Shown here: positions 1 to 8,617 of the stretch, piece after piece | Position numbering within the stretch: position 1 is the stretch's first letter | How the letters are laid out: each line of letters opens with the position of its first letter | DNA from: Kocuria salsicia | GTDB lineage: Bacteria; Actinomycetota; Actinomycetes; Actinomycetales; Micrococcaceae | Length of the DNA stretch: 64,000 bases | Assembly: GCF_007681555.1 (NCBI RefSeq) | Contig: NZ_VELE01000001.1 | Coordinates: forward strand, 186,001 to 250,000 | Direction of reading: 5' to 3' | Program-made: the position numbers and the translations under genes | The notes under the pieces: model-generated | Told to the model about the DNA's origin: nothing | The model's database searches: none | Seen by the model: only the letters and a program-made list of their open reading frames with translations

Positions 1-1
1 G

Positions 2-2275
2 GGCCTGCACCGCTTCGTGGACCCCGCGGACGGCGAGGTCTACCTCTACTCGCAGTTCGAGGTCGCGGACACGCGGCGCATGTTCCCCGTGTTCGAGCAG
101 CCGGACCTCAAGGCCGCGTTCGAGTTCTCCGTGACCGCACCGGAGACCTGGCAGGTGGTCTCCAACCAGCCCACCCCCGAGCCCGTGGCCGTCTCCGGCG
201 GGGTGGCCCGCTGGGACTTCTCCCCCACGCCGGTGATGTCCTGCTACGTGACCGCGCTGATCGCCGGACCGTACCTGAAGACCACCGACAGCCTGGTCTC
301 TGCGGACGGCCGCACCGTGGACCTCGGCCTGTTCGCCCGCCGCTCCCTGTTCGAGCACATGGACGCGGACGAGATGTTCGAGATCACCAAGCAGGGCTTC
401 GAGTTCTACGAGTCGCAGTTCGGCGTGCCCTACCCGTTCGAGAAGTACGACCAGCTCTTCGTGCCCCAGTTCAACGCCGGCGCCATGGAGAACGCGGGCG
501 CCGTGACCTTTGTGGAGTCCTACATCTTCCGCTCCAAGCCGGCCCAGGCCCTCGTGGAGCGCCGCGCGATCACCGTTCTGCACGAGCTGGCCCACATGTG
601 GTTCGGGGACCTCGTGACGATGCGCTGGTGGAACGACCTGTGGCTCAACGAGTCCTTCGCGGAGTACATGTCCACCCTCGCGTGCGCGCAGAACACCAGG
701 TACACGAACGCGTGGACCACGTTCGCCGCCGGTGAGAAGTCCTGGGGCTATGCGCAGGACCAGCTGCCCACCACGCACCCCATCAAGGCAGAGATCCCGG
801 ACCTCGAGGCCGTCCTGGTGAACTTCGACGGGATCACCTACGCCAAGGGCGCGTCCGTGCTCAAGCAGCTCGTCGCGTGGGTGGGCCAGAAGGAGTTCAT
901 GGCGGGGCTCAACCGCTACTTCGGCAAGCACGCGTGGTCCAACACCGAGCTCTCCGACCTCATGGTGGAGCTGGAGGCGGCGAGCGGTCGCGACCTCAAG
1001 CGGTGGTCCGAGCGCTGGCTCGAGACCGCCGGGGTGAACACCCTGATCCCCCGAATGACCGCGGACGCGGACGGGGTCATCACGTCCTTCGCGATCGAGC
1101 AGATCGGCCAGGAGGGCCACCCCACGCTGCGCCCGCACCGCGTGGCTGTGGGCTTCTACGACCACCGCGAGGACACCGGCCGGCTGAGCCGCACACTGCG
1201 CGTGGAACTGGACGTGGACGGCGAGCTCACGCAGGTCCCCGACCTCGTGGGCCGAGAGCGCCCGGACCTCGTGCTTCTCAACGACGACGATCTCGCCTAC
1301 GCCAAGATCCGCCTGGACGAGTGCTCCCTGGCCACCGCGATGAACCACCTGGGCGACTTCGACGAGTCCCTGCCGCGCTCCCTCGTGTGGGCCGCGGCCT
1401 GGGACTCCGTGCACGACGGCGTGAGCCCCGCGAGCGACTACGTGCGCCTGGTGCTCGCCAACGTGGGCCACGAGACGGACTCCACGACCGTGCAGGTGCA
1501 GCTGCGCCAGCTGGACACCGCCCTGGACCACTACCTCGCCCCCGAGCACGCGCAGCAGGTCCGGGAGGACGCCGCGGAGAGCCTGTGGCGCCTGGTCGAG
1601 GAGTCCGAGGCGGGTTCCGACCACCAGTGGCAGTTCTTCCGCGCGTTCCTGCGCCGGGCGTGCACGGACGCCCAGATCGAGCGTGTGGCGGGCTTCTCCC
1701 GCGGCGAGGGCGTCCCCGAGGGCCTGGAGCTGGACACCGACACCCGCTGGGCCGTGCTGATCGCCCTCGTGGCGGCCGGCCGCAAGGGCGCCGACGACAT
1801 TGCGGCGGCCCTGCGCGAGGACAACACCGAGACGGGTGCCATCGCGGCTGCGACCGCGTCCGCAGCGATCCCCACGCCGGAGGCCAAGGCGAACACCTGG
1901 CGCCTCGTGGTGGAGCAGGGCGCCCTGCCCAACTCCCAGCAGCAGGCGGCGATCGCGGGCTTCTTCCGCGGGCACGACGACGCCCTGGTGGCCCCCTACG
2001 CGGACCGGTACTTCCAGGAGGTCACCGGGGTGTGGCGCGAACGCACGCACGAGATCGCCCAGCAGATCGCGGTGGGGCTGTTCCCCCGCGCCTACTCCCA
2101 GGAGGTCGTGGACGGGGCCCAGCGCTTCCTGGACGCCCTCGACCCCGAGCTGAGCGGGCTGCGGCGGATAGTGCTCGAACGCCAGGACTCGGCACGCCGC
2201 GCGGTCCGCGCGCAGCGGATCGACGCCGCGGCCCTGAGCGAGTCCTCCTCCGATGGTGAGGGAGCCGCCCGGTGA
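2..2275 (+). CDS. pepN: Aminopeptidase N (M1 family), 5' end outside window
   Basis: Zinc metallopeptidase that removes N-terminal residues from peptides in the cytosol. The frame is open from base 2, so the N-terminus is missing; about 757 residues remain of a family usually near 850. The substrate-anchoring motif GAMENAG lies near base 480. The zinc site HELAHMWFGD (HExxH) with the downstream NESFAEY glutamate lies at about bases 580-665. The long C-terminal helical domain is intact to the stop. The stop overlaps the GTG of the globin gene in a GTGA, so the two are translationally coupled. Function is certain; the true start cannot be seen. Confidence 0.97.
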   Translation, partial: GLHRFVDPADGEVYLYSQFEVADTRRMFPVFEQPDLKAAFEFSVTAPETWQVVSNQPTPEPVAVSGGVARWDFSPTPVMSCYVTALIAGPYLKTTDSLVSADGRTVDLGLFARRSLFEHMDADEMFEITKQGFEFYESQFGVPYPFEKYDQLFVPQFNAGAMENAGAVTFVESYIFRSKPAQALVERRAITVLHELAHMWFGDLVTMRWWNDLWLNESFAEYMSTLACAQNTRYTNAWTTFAAGEKSWGYAQDQLPTTHPIKAEIPDLEAVLVNFDGITYAKGASVLKQLVAWVGQKEFMAGLNRYFGKHAWSNTELSDLMVELEAASGRDLKRWSERWLETAGVNTLIPRMTADADGVITSFAIEQIGQEGHPTLRPHRVAVGFYDHREDTGRLSRTLRVELDVDGELTQVPDLVGRERPDLVLLNDDDLAYAKIRLDECSLATAMNHLGDFDESLPRSLVWAAAWDSVHDGVSPASDYVRLVLANVGHETDSTTVQVQLRQLDTALDHYLAPEHAQQVREDAAESLWRLVEESEAGSDHQWQFFRAFLRRACTDAQIERVAGFSRGEGVPEGLELDTDTRWAVLIALVAAGRKGADDIAAALREDNTETGAIAAATASAAIPTPEAKANTWRLVVEQGALPNSQQQAAIAGFFRGHDDALVAPYADRYFQEVTGVWRERTHEIAQQIAVGLFPRAYSQEVVDGAQRFLDALDPELSGLRRIVLERQDSARRAVRAQRIDAAALSESSSDGEGAAR

Positions 2276-2811
2276 GCGACGCCGCCAATCCGGAACACCT
2301 GTCCGCCGAGGCCGCTGCCCCCGCTGGGCGCCGCACGTTCACCCTCGGGGCCGTGGGCTCCCGCTCGGCGGGCGGGTCCGTGGCGCAGCCCCCGCAGCAG
2401 GTGGGGGACGCGCGGGAGGCCGCCGAGGCGGCGTCGTCGGACTCGTTCTACGCGCAGGTGGGCGGGCACGAGACGTTCGTGAAGCTCACGCACGAGTTCT
2501 ACGCGCGCGTGGCAGAGGACCCGGACTTCAAGGCGCTGTACCCGGAGGAGGACCTGGGTCCGGCTGAGGAGCGGCTGCGGTTGTTCCTGGAGCAGTACTG
2601 GGGCGGACCCACCACGTACTCCGAGCAGCGCGGGCACCCCCGGCTGCGGATGCGCCACGCGCCGTTCCCCGTGGACACCTGGGCGCGCGAGACGTGGCTG
2701 GCGCACATGCGCGCGGCCATGGACGCCGTGCAGCTCTCCCCGCTGCACGACGGCATCATGTGGGACTACTTCGAGCGGGCCGCCCACGCGATGGTGAACC
2801 GGCCGGGCTGA
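2272..2811 (+). CDS. glbO: Group II truncated haemoglobin (trHbO type)
   Basis: A 179-residue haem protein of the 2-on-2 globin family; such proteins bind O2 or handle NO and peroxide near the membrane. The globin fold starts at about residue 58 (FYAQVGGHETF). The distal region includes the YWGGP segment, and the proximal histidine is in RMRHAPF. About 55 residues of low-complexity Ala/Gly/Pro-rich sequence precede the fold and are unusual for the family. The GTG start overlaps the pepN stop by 4 bases. A later start just before the globin fold is possible, but coupling favours the one given. Confidence 0.9.
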   Translation: MSDAANPEHLSAEAAAPAGRRTFTLGAVGSRSAGGSVAQPPQQVGDAREAAEAASSDSFYAQVGGHETFVKLTHEFYARVAEDPDFKALYPEEDLGPAEERLRLFLEQYWGGPTTYSEQRGHPRLRMRHAPFPVDTWARETWLAHMRAAMDAVQLSPLHDGIMWDYFERAAHAMVNRPG

Positions 2812-2890
2812 GCCCCGTAGATGCGGGCGCGGCTCCCGGCGGTGCGGGTGGTTCCGACGGCCGCAACACCGCTGGAGCTCCCGGTTCTGC

Positions 2891-2921
2891 CGACGGCGCA
2901 CGGGTGAGCCCCGCGCCGTCG
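2891..2921. terminator. Candidate bidirectional hairpin between convergent genes
   Basis: A perfect 9-bp stem (cgacggcgc / gcgccgtcg) with a 13-base loop lies between the ends of the globin gene and the minus-strand hypothetical gene. There is no U-tract, as is common in high-GC actinobacteria. Position is the main support. Confidence 0.45.
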
Positions 2922-2946
2922 GACGCGGTGGTGGGGCCGAGCCGCA

Positions 2947-3657
2947 TCAGCGCGGCAGCTTGACCAGCACGTGGCCCGCGGCGGTGCTCAGGCGCAGCCA
3001 CTGCCCGGTCTGCTCCGCGGCCACGTGGACGTCTGAGTCCGGGGACGGGATGAAGCCGAGGACGTCCAGGGCGAACGCGGCGCCGTCCGGGATCTCCGGG
3101 CCGTCGAGTGGACCCCACCCGGAGGAGGCACCCCACACCCGCGAGCGGACCTTCTGCACGATCGCGGCACCCGAGTCCGCGGGGACGGCGTCCGAGACGG
3201 CCTGCACGCCACGGCGGGCAACGTCCCGCACGTGGTGCGCGGCCACCGTACCCAGTGCGCTCCAACCCGTGCGCGGTGCGACGATCCCGGCCCACGGCGC
3301 GTTGACCTGCTGCGGTGGGGCACTGAGCCACACGGCGTCGTCGCCCGCGGGAACCGCCTGCGTGCTCACGCGCGCAAGGCGGTCGGTGATGGCCGAGGCA
3401 GCAACCGTGGTGTCCAGGCCCGAGGACTCCGCGAGGGCCATGGTGCGCAGCCCGAGGACCACCGGGGCGGTGTCGAGCAGGCCCGCGGGGTGGATCACGG
3501 AGACCCACACGGCGAGCACGCGGTCCATGCCCTGCAGCCGCACGGCGGCCTGGGGATCCACGGAACGGGCCCGGCTCACGTACGTGGCGAGGTCCGCGGC
3601 GTCGCGCTGGTCCAGCAGCGCGAAGCCCTCGGCGGGGTTCTCGTGGGGGGTGCTCAT
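2947..3657 (-). CDS. Conserved-looking hypothetical protein, 236 aa
   Basis: I do not recognise the family. The ATG at 3657 lies in ATGA with the upstream thioesterase stop, which supports this start over the longer frame. The protein is soluble, with no signal peptide or membrane segment. It is Ala/Val-rich, with an N-terminal helical half (residues 10-90) and a C-terminal part that looks like a small beta domain (ALDVLGFIPSPDSDVHV..LRLSTAAGHVLVKLP). The coupling suggests expression with an acyl-CoA thioesterase, but this gives no specific role. Confidence 0.75.
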   Translation of the reverse strand: MSTPHENPAEGFALLDQRDAADLATYVSRARSVDPQAAVRLQGMDRVLAVWVSVIHPAGLLDTAPVVLGLRTMALAESSGLDTTVAASAITDRLARVSTQAVPAGDDAVWLSAPPQQVNAPWAGIVAPRTGWSALGTVAAHHVRDVARRGVQAVSDAVPADSGAAIVQKVRSRVWGASSGWGPLDGPEIPDGAAFALDVLGFIPSPDSDVHVAAEQTGQWLRLSTAAGHVLVKLPR

Positions 3658-4121
3658 CGTGCGTGGTCGAGTTCGACGTCGTCCTCGAGCGAGGCGAGCA
3701 GCGCTTTGTGGTCCTCCGAGAGCTTGACGCTCTTGCCCGTCTCCGGGTCCATGACCACGATCACGGACTCGCCCTGTGCGTAGACGTGCGAACCGTCCTC
3801 CTCCTGCAGGCTGTAGGAGATGGTGAAGGACGAGCCGCCGATGCGGGAGATCCACGTGCGCACGCACACAGGATCCATGCGGAAGAACAGCTGCTCCTTG
3901 TAGTCCACGCTCTGATGGGCGACGACGGTGCGCAGCTCCCCCACGGCCCCCCGGAACGTGGTGTCCTCGGGGATGCCGTGGTCCGGGTCCTTGCCGATGG
4001 GCGAGGCGGTCAGTCGCACGCGGGCGTCCTCGAAGTAGCGCAGCATGGTCACGTTGTTGATGTGGCCGTACTGGTCCTGGTCGAAGAAGCGCATCTGGAT
4101 GGGGATGTTGAGCGAGGTCAT
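3654..4121 (-). CDS. Acyl-CoA thioesterase, single hotdog (4HBT/YbgC-like)
   Basis: A 155-residue single-hotdog thioesterase. The N-terminal MRFFDQDQYGHINNVTMLRYFEDAR matches the 4HBT catalytic loop (xDxDxxGHxNN) with its aspartate and long helix, followed by the beta-sheet core. It hydrolyses acyl-CoA or related thioesters; the substrate cannot be read from the sequence. I chose the ATG at 4121 because residues upstream of MTSLNIP do not fit the family start. It is divergent from tesB across about 43 bases. Confidence 0.88.
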   Translation of the reverse strand: MTSLNIPIQMRFFDQDQYGHINNVTMLRYFEDARVRLTASPIGKDPDHGIPEDTTFRGAVGELRTVVAHQSVDYKEQLFFRMDPVCVRTWISRIGGSSFTISYSLQEEDGSHVYAQGESVIVVMDPETGKSVKLSEDHKALLASLEDDVELDHAR

Positions 4122-4164
4122 GGTTCTATCAGACCACATTCGTCAGCCGGTTTAGAGTGGGGCC

Positions 4165-5055
4165 ATGACTGTCGATCCCACCCAGGAACCCGTGGCCGCG
4201 CTGATCCGGATGCTCGACCTCGCAGACGGCGGTGGCGCCCGGACCACGGAGGACATCTTCGTGGGCCACACGATCACCACCCCCCGGGCACGGGTGTACG
4301 GCGGGCAGGTGCTCGCCCAGGCCGCGATGGCCGCCATGCGCACCGTGGACCCGGGCCGGGCCGTCCACTCCCTGCACGCGTACTTCCTGCGGGGCGGGGA
4401 CATCGAGGTGCCCATCACCTTCGGGGTGGAGCGGGTGCGGGACGGCCGCTCCTTCTCCGCCCGCCGGATCCACGCCTACCAGGAGGGCAAGACCATCCTC
4501 TCGGTGATCGCGTCCTTCCAGGAGCCCGCCGAGGGCCTGGAGCACCAGGACGAGATGCCCGAGGGCGTCCCGGACCCGGAGTCGCTGCCGGCCCTGCGTG
4601 AGACCCTCGGGGCGCTGGACATCCCTGAGGCCCGCGCCCAGGCCTTCGAGCGCCCCTTCGACATGCGCTACATCACGCAGCCGCTCTTCCTCCCGTGGCA
4701 GGGTGCCCAGGACTCGTACAACGCCGTGTGGATCAAGGCGCTCTCCCCCCTGCCGGACGATCCCGCGATCCACCGCGCGGCGCTGGCCTACGTGTCCGAC
4801 TACACGATGATGGAACCCATCCTGCGCCGCCACGGCCGGTCCTGGGGAGACCGGGGCATGAACGTCGCCTCCCTGGACCACGCCATGTGGTGGCACCGCT
4901 TCGCACGGGCCGACGAGTGGATCCTCTACACGCAGACCTCCCCCAGCGCGTCGTCGGCGCGAGGGCTGTCCATCGGCAAGATGTTCACGCGCAACGGCAC
5001 CATGATCGCCACCACGGTGCAGGAGGGCATGATGCGCCTTCCCGAGTTCCGCTGA
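4165..5055 (+). CDS. tesB: Acyl-CoA thioesterase II (TesB, double hotdog)
   Basis: A 296-residue double-hotdog thioesterase that releases free fatty acid and CoA from medium- or long-chain acyl-CoA. The first hotdog carries RVYGGQVLAQA and YFLRGGDIEVP. The second carries SLDHAMWWH and the TQTSPSASSARG region, where TesB enzymes place their catalytic Asp-Thr/Ser-Gln set. Length is close to TesB (about 286). It is divergent from the 4HBT thioesterase, so this short segment holds two thioesterase types on opposite strands. Confidence 0.93.
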   Translation: MTVDPTQEPVAALIRMLDLADGGGARTTEDIFVGHTITTPRARVYGGQVLAQAAMAAMRTVDPGRAVHSLHAYFLRGGDIEVPITFGVERVRDGRSFSARRIHAYQEGKTILSVIASFQEPAEGLEHQDEMPEGVPDPESLPALRETLGALDIPEARAQAFERPFDMRYITQPLFLPWQGAQDSYNAVWIKALSPLPDDPAIHRAALAYVSDYTMMEPILRRHGRSWGDRGMNVASLDHAMWWHRFARADEWILYTQTSPSASSARGLSIGKMFTRNGTMIATTVQEGMMRLPEFR

Positions 5056-5079
5056 CGGGGCACTGTCCCCAGGACGCTG

Positions 5080-5826
5080 TTACTGCTTGGAACGGCCCAG
5101 CGCCGCCGCCGTCAGCACGAATCCGCCCGTGAGGGCCCAGCGCCCCCGCACTGTCATCATCTGTTCACCTCCGACGCTCAGCGGGCGCGGCAGCGCCACG
5201 GCGAACGTGCCGTCCGGGTGCACCACGGTGTCCACCTCCTCGAAGCCGAGCCACTCGTGGCGCAACGGGTACCAGAGCTTGTAGACGGCCTCCTTGAGGC
5301 TGAAGACCACGCGCGTCCACGCCACGTCCGGGGCCGTGCGGTGAAGCTCCACCAGCCGATGCCGCTCGGGCCGTGTCAGCGTGAGGTCCACGACGTCCTC
5401 GGGCAGCGGGAGGTGGGGTTCGGCGTCGATCCCCAGGCCGGCGACGTCGCCCGCCCGGGCCACCGCGGCCGCCCGCAGCCCCTCGCAGTGGGTGATGCTG
5501 CCCACCACACCGGCCGGCCACAGGGGCTCGCCGCGCCCGCCCCGTCCGATCGTCGCGGTGGGCACGCCCAGCAGATCCAGTGCCTGGTGCGCGCACGACC
5601 GCCCCGTGGCGAACTCCGCGATCCGCGACGGCACGGCCCGGGCGAGCGACTCCCCCTCGCCGGGGCGCAGGTCCCCCGCGACGTCCTCGGTGGCCGCCAC
5701 CACCACCGCGCCGTCGGGCAGCAGAGCCGCGAGCGCCCGGGCCACCGCAGACTGCCCGGACGGGACGGGCACGCCACCCCCGGAGGCACTGTCGGTGCCA
5801 GTGGTCGTGGCTGCCGTGGGTCTCAT
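5080..5826 (-). CDS. 4'-phosphopantetheinyl transferase of the siderophore locus (EntD/Sfp-like)
   Basis: A 248-residue EntD-type PPTase. It transfers the phosphopantetheine arm from CoA to serine of carrier proteins, here most likely the four PCPs of the NRPS and the aryl carrier protein. Visible motifs: SITHCEG (CoA binding), GLGIDAEPHLPLPEDV (Mg2+-binding Asp and Glu) and FSLKEAVYKLWYP (WxxKEAxxK type). The ATG at 5826 follows a rather ordinary leader. It is the last gene of the minus-strand siderophore arm, after the decayed exporter. The position and the locus content are why I assign it to siderophore assembly. Confidence 0.9.
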   Translation of the reverse strand: MRPTAATTTGTDSASGGGVPVPSGQSAVARALAALLPDGAVVVAATEDVAGDLRPGEGESLARAVPSRIAEFATGRSCAHQALDLLGVPTATIGRGGRGEPLWPAGVVGSITHCEGLRAAAVARAGDVAGLGIDAEPHLPLPEDVVDLTLTRPERHRLVELHRTAPDVAWTRVVFSLKEAVYKLWYPLRHEWLGFEEVDTVVHPDGTFAVALPRPLSVGGEQMMTVRGRWALTGGFVLTAAALGRSKQ

Positions 5827-6025
5827 AGGGCACCTCCGGGGTGGTCTGCGGGGCCCGGGCTGCTCCCGGGTGGTGACGTGGCCGGTTCCCACCATGCCAG
5901 GACCGGGGCACGCCCCACCACGAGAGCACGGAACGGCCAGGTCCTGGCCTGAACGTGCCGGGCCCCGGGGAGGAGTCAGCATGCCCCGGTATCGTCCGTG
6001 TGCGAGGCGGCCCACAGCTCGGCGC

Positions 6026-6637
6026 AGCGACCGCCGCGGCACGGTAGCGGGAGACCGCCTCGGGGCCCGCTCCCAGCCCCGTGATGACCCGCAGACCGGT
6101 GAGGTGGTCCACGGCGGCGTCGGCCGTGGCACCCGCGGTCTCCTGGGCCCGGTGCTGGCGCGCGGCGAGCGGGGCGGTCAGGCGGTCCGTGACGAACGCC
6201 GTGACGGCCGCACCGGCCACGGTCATCAGGTCACCGGGGGCGCGACGGCGCCCGCCCAGGCCCTCGGGTCGGGTGAGGGTGTCCGTCACGCGCATGCGCA
6301 GCTCGTGCTCCACGTAGCTCGTGGCGGCGTGACCCATGCGGGCCCCGATGCGGTACGAGAAGCTGAGCAGCACGAAGACGAGCGCGAGCAGCACCACGAC
6401 CAGCACGGTGCCGCGCAGGTCGCCGCTGGCCAGGGGCCCGTCGAGCGCGCGGCCCACGACCACGGGCACGAGCACCTCACCGAGCTGGTGGGTGACCGCG
6501 AGGACCGCGGCCCCCAGGGTCAGCCCGGGACGCGAGCGCAGCACCTGCCCGATCAGCCCCGCCGGGGTGGTCGAGGGCATCACGGCCAGGTAGGTCCGGC
6601 GGTCCTCGTCAACGGGTGGTTCGAGCAGCGTGCGCAC
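6026..6637 (-). pseudogene. Remnant of an ABC exporter membrane domain
   Basis: About 204 residues resemble the membrane half of a heterodimeric-type ABC exporter: an N-terminal cytosolic segment, TM1 (about 33-60), TM2 (about 76-95), the coupling-helix region (SYVEHELRMRVTDTLTRPEG), then APGDLMTV. The TM3-TM4 stretch is missing: the frame jumps to the later QETAGATADAAVDHLTGLRVITGLGA segment. Similarity stops near RYRAAAVAA; TM5-6 and the whole ATPase domain are absent. The frame then runs on without meaning through the PPTase gene. Its GTG lies 6 bases after the reductase stop, so the intact ancestor was probably the siderophore exporter of this operon. Confidence 0.78.
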
Positions 6638-6643
6638 CCGGGC

Positions 6644-8482
6644 TCACACCCGTCCGGTGAGGGGTCGCAGCTCCACGGCCCACACGCCCCAGCCCACGGG
6701 GTTCACCGCGTGGACGAGCGCCCCGGCGTCCGCGGCGACCGAGGACAGACGGCGTCGGGTGGGGATCTCGCCCCCGCTCAGGCACAGCCGACGCAGGTCC
6801 TCCTCCACGTCGAACTCGTCGGGGGTCTCGGTGTCCACGAGGGCGGTGATCACGACGACGCGCCCCACCCGCTGCACTGCCCGGTCCAGCAGGGCGGCGT
6901 GCCCGGCCGCGGGGGTGGAGCCGAACGGGTCGAGCAGCAGCAGCGTGGCGGTGCCGTCGGGAACGTCCGCGGGCTCCTCCGTGACGAGGGTCTGCACGTG
7001 CTCGCGGCGCACGGCGGAGACGTCCGCCAGACCCCGGCGCACCTCGGCGTCCGAGCCCGCCAGCACGGCACGCAGCCCGGGAACGCGGCGCATCGCCTCC
7101 TCGGCGTAGACACCGCATCCGGGACCCGCGAAGACCACGGTCTCGGACTCCTCCAGGCCCACGGCGGCGGGCACCGCCGGTGCGGTGAACCACGCCTCCT
7201 CGGCCACCTGGTCGTCGACCTGCGCCGCGAGGGCCTCGTCCTGGGAGCACAGCTCGTCCCAGTGGCGGCCGTCGGTGTCCACGGGCACGGCGGCGCCGGT
7301 GGCCAGGGCCCGGTCGAGTCCCGCGAGGGAGAGCTCCCGCACGGTGGCCGCCGGGGAGAGGGAGCGCACCAGCCGGGAGTCGGGGTCCGCGAGCAGGACG
7401 CCCGTCTCGCTCAGGGCCAGTACGGCGTCGTCGTCCCCGGTCAGCAGGTCGTGGACGCGCAGGGCGCGCACGAGCCGCCCGGTCGAGGTCTCCGGCAGGT
7501 CGAGGACGCGCGCCAGGGCGGGAACGCTCGTGGCGCCGTCGTCCACGTGGGAGAACACGCCGAGCGCGCACGCGGTGCGCACGAGCAGCGCCGGTGCCAG
7601 CTCGGTGAGCTCGTGCAGCCGGGCCTCCGCGGAGGGCCCGGTGGCGCCCACGTCCACGACGTCCGGGGAGTCCGCCACGCTGACCACGTCCCGTCGGCGC
7701 CAGTACCCGGAGATGTCCGTGTGCTCGCGGGTCACGCCGCGCTCCTCGCGCAGCCAGCGGCGCAGGGGCTTGATGCTCAGGGCCTCCCCGGCCACCCACG
7801 CGAAGGCCTCGCCGGGCAGCCAGTCGATGCCCTGCACCGCGGAGACCAGGTCCTCGCCCGCCTCGCGCACGGCCCACGTGAGGGTGACGTCCGCCTCGGT
7901 GCTCAGCTCGATCCGGTCCGCGGCGGTGGGGACCTCGACGACGGCGTGCACCCGGGTGCCGCGCGGCAGGTCCTCCAGCGCGCGGGCGATCGCGGGCAGG
8001 GCGGTGTCGTCCCCGGCCAGCAGCAGCCAGTCCACGTCCTCGGGTGCGGCGGCGGAGGCCTTGGGGCCCGCCACGTACACGCTCTCCCCCGGGCGGACGC
8101 GCCGCGCCCATCCCGAGGCCAGGCCCGTGCCGTGCAACACGAAGTCCAGGGCGACCTCCCCCGCCTCGGTGTCCACGGAGCGCACCGTGTAGGTCCGGGC
8201 GAGCGCGACGGACTCGTCCGTCCACGCCACCGTGCCCCCGGGCTGGGGCTCCGGGATGGCGCACAGCCCCGTCACCGGGTCCGGGACGATGATCTTCACG
8301 TCGTCGTCGAAGCCCGTGCTGCGGAACGCCGGGACCGGGACCCCGTTGCGCTCGTGGGCCTCCAGGCCCGGCCCGCCCAGCACCACGCGGCGCATGTGCG
8401 GGCTCAGGTCCTCGATCCGCTGCACCTGCAGCTCGCGGATCGCGATCGGGTAGACGGTGGTCTCGCGGGTGGTGCGTTGCAT
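6644..8482 (-). CDS. Siderophore-interacting flavin reductase fused to an O-methyltransferase-like domain
   Basis: A 612-residue protein. Residues 1 to about 285 are a complete SIP/ViuB-type ferric-siderophore reductase: flavin-binding RTYTVRSVD, a VYVAGPKAS segment, LLLAGDDTALPAI, and the C-terminal GEALSIKPLRRWLREERG...SGYWRRR. It should reduce Fe(III)-siderophore in the cytosol. From about residue 300 there is a dimerisation winged helix typical of small-molecule O-methyltransferases (LVRTACALGVFSHVDDG...TGRLVRALRVHDLLTG). A Rossmann-like part follows whose SAM motifs look eroded: VVFAGPGCG lacks the usual acidic residue, and the catalytic His region reads LLLDPFGS. The fused domain is therefore probably non-catalytic. 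There is no internal stop or frameshift. Confidence 0.88.
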   Translation of the reverse strand: MQRTTRETTVYPIAIRELQVQRIEDLSPHMRRVVLGGPGLEAHERNGVPVPAFRSTGFDDDVKIIVPDPVTGLCAIPEPQPGGTVAWTDESVALARTYTVRSVDTEAGEVALDFVLHGTGLASGWARRVRPGESVYVAGPKASAAAPEDVDWLLLAGDDTALPAIARALEDLPRGTRVHAVVEVPTAADRIELSTEADVTLTWAVREAGEDLVSAVQGIDWLPGEAFAWVAGEALSIKPLRRWLREERGVTREHTDISGYWRRRDVVSVADSPDVVDVGATGPSAEARLHELTELAPALLVRTACALGVFSHVDDGATSVPALARVLDLPETSTGRLVRALRVHDLLTGDDDAVLALSETGVLLADPDSRLVRSLSPAATVRELSLAGLDRALATGAAVPVDTDGRHWDELCSQDEALAAQVDDQVAEEAWFTAPAVPAAVGLEESETVVFAGPGCGVYAEEAMRRVPGLRAVLAGSDAEVRRGLADVSAVRREHVQTLVTEEPADVPDGTATLLLLDPFGSTPAAGHAALLDRAVQRVGRVVVITALVDTETPDEFDVEEDLRRLCLSGGEIPTRRRLSSVAADAGALVHAVNPVGWGVWAVELRPLTGRV

Positions 8483-8617
8483 GTGCTGCCTCTCTCTGCC
8501 TGCTGCCCGGGCGGGCCGTGGGCCGCCCGCTTCCGGCGTCTGTGGCTCCGGCCGCCGGGTGCCGGGGTGCGGTCTGGTGCGTGCCGGAGAGCTGACCGGC
8601 GCGGACCGGCGCGGTCT

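Noticed and set aside
2092-2901. Minus-strand frame opposite pepN end and the globin gene
   Set aside because: His/Arg-rich shadow with no family features; both plus-strand genes are clear.
5165-6025. Apparent continuation of the ABC exporter frame through the PPTase gene
   Set aside because: Similarity to ABC exporters ends near residue 204. The rest is read out of frame through another gene, so it is not a fusion.
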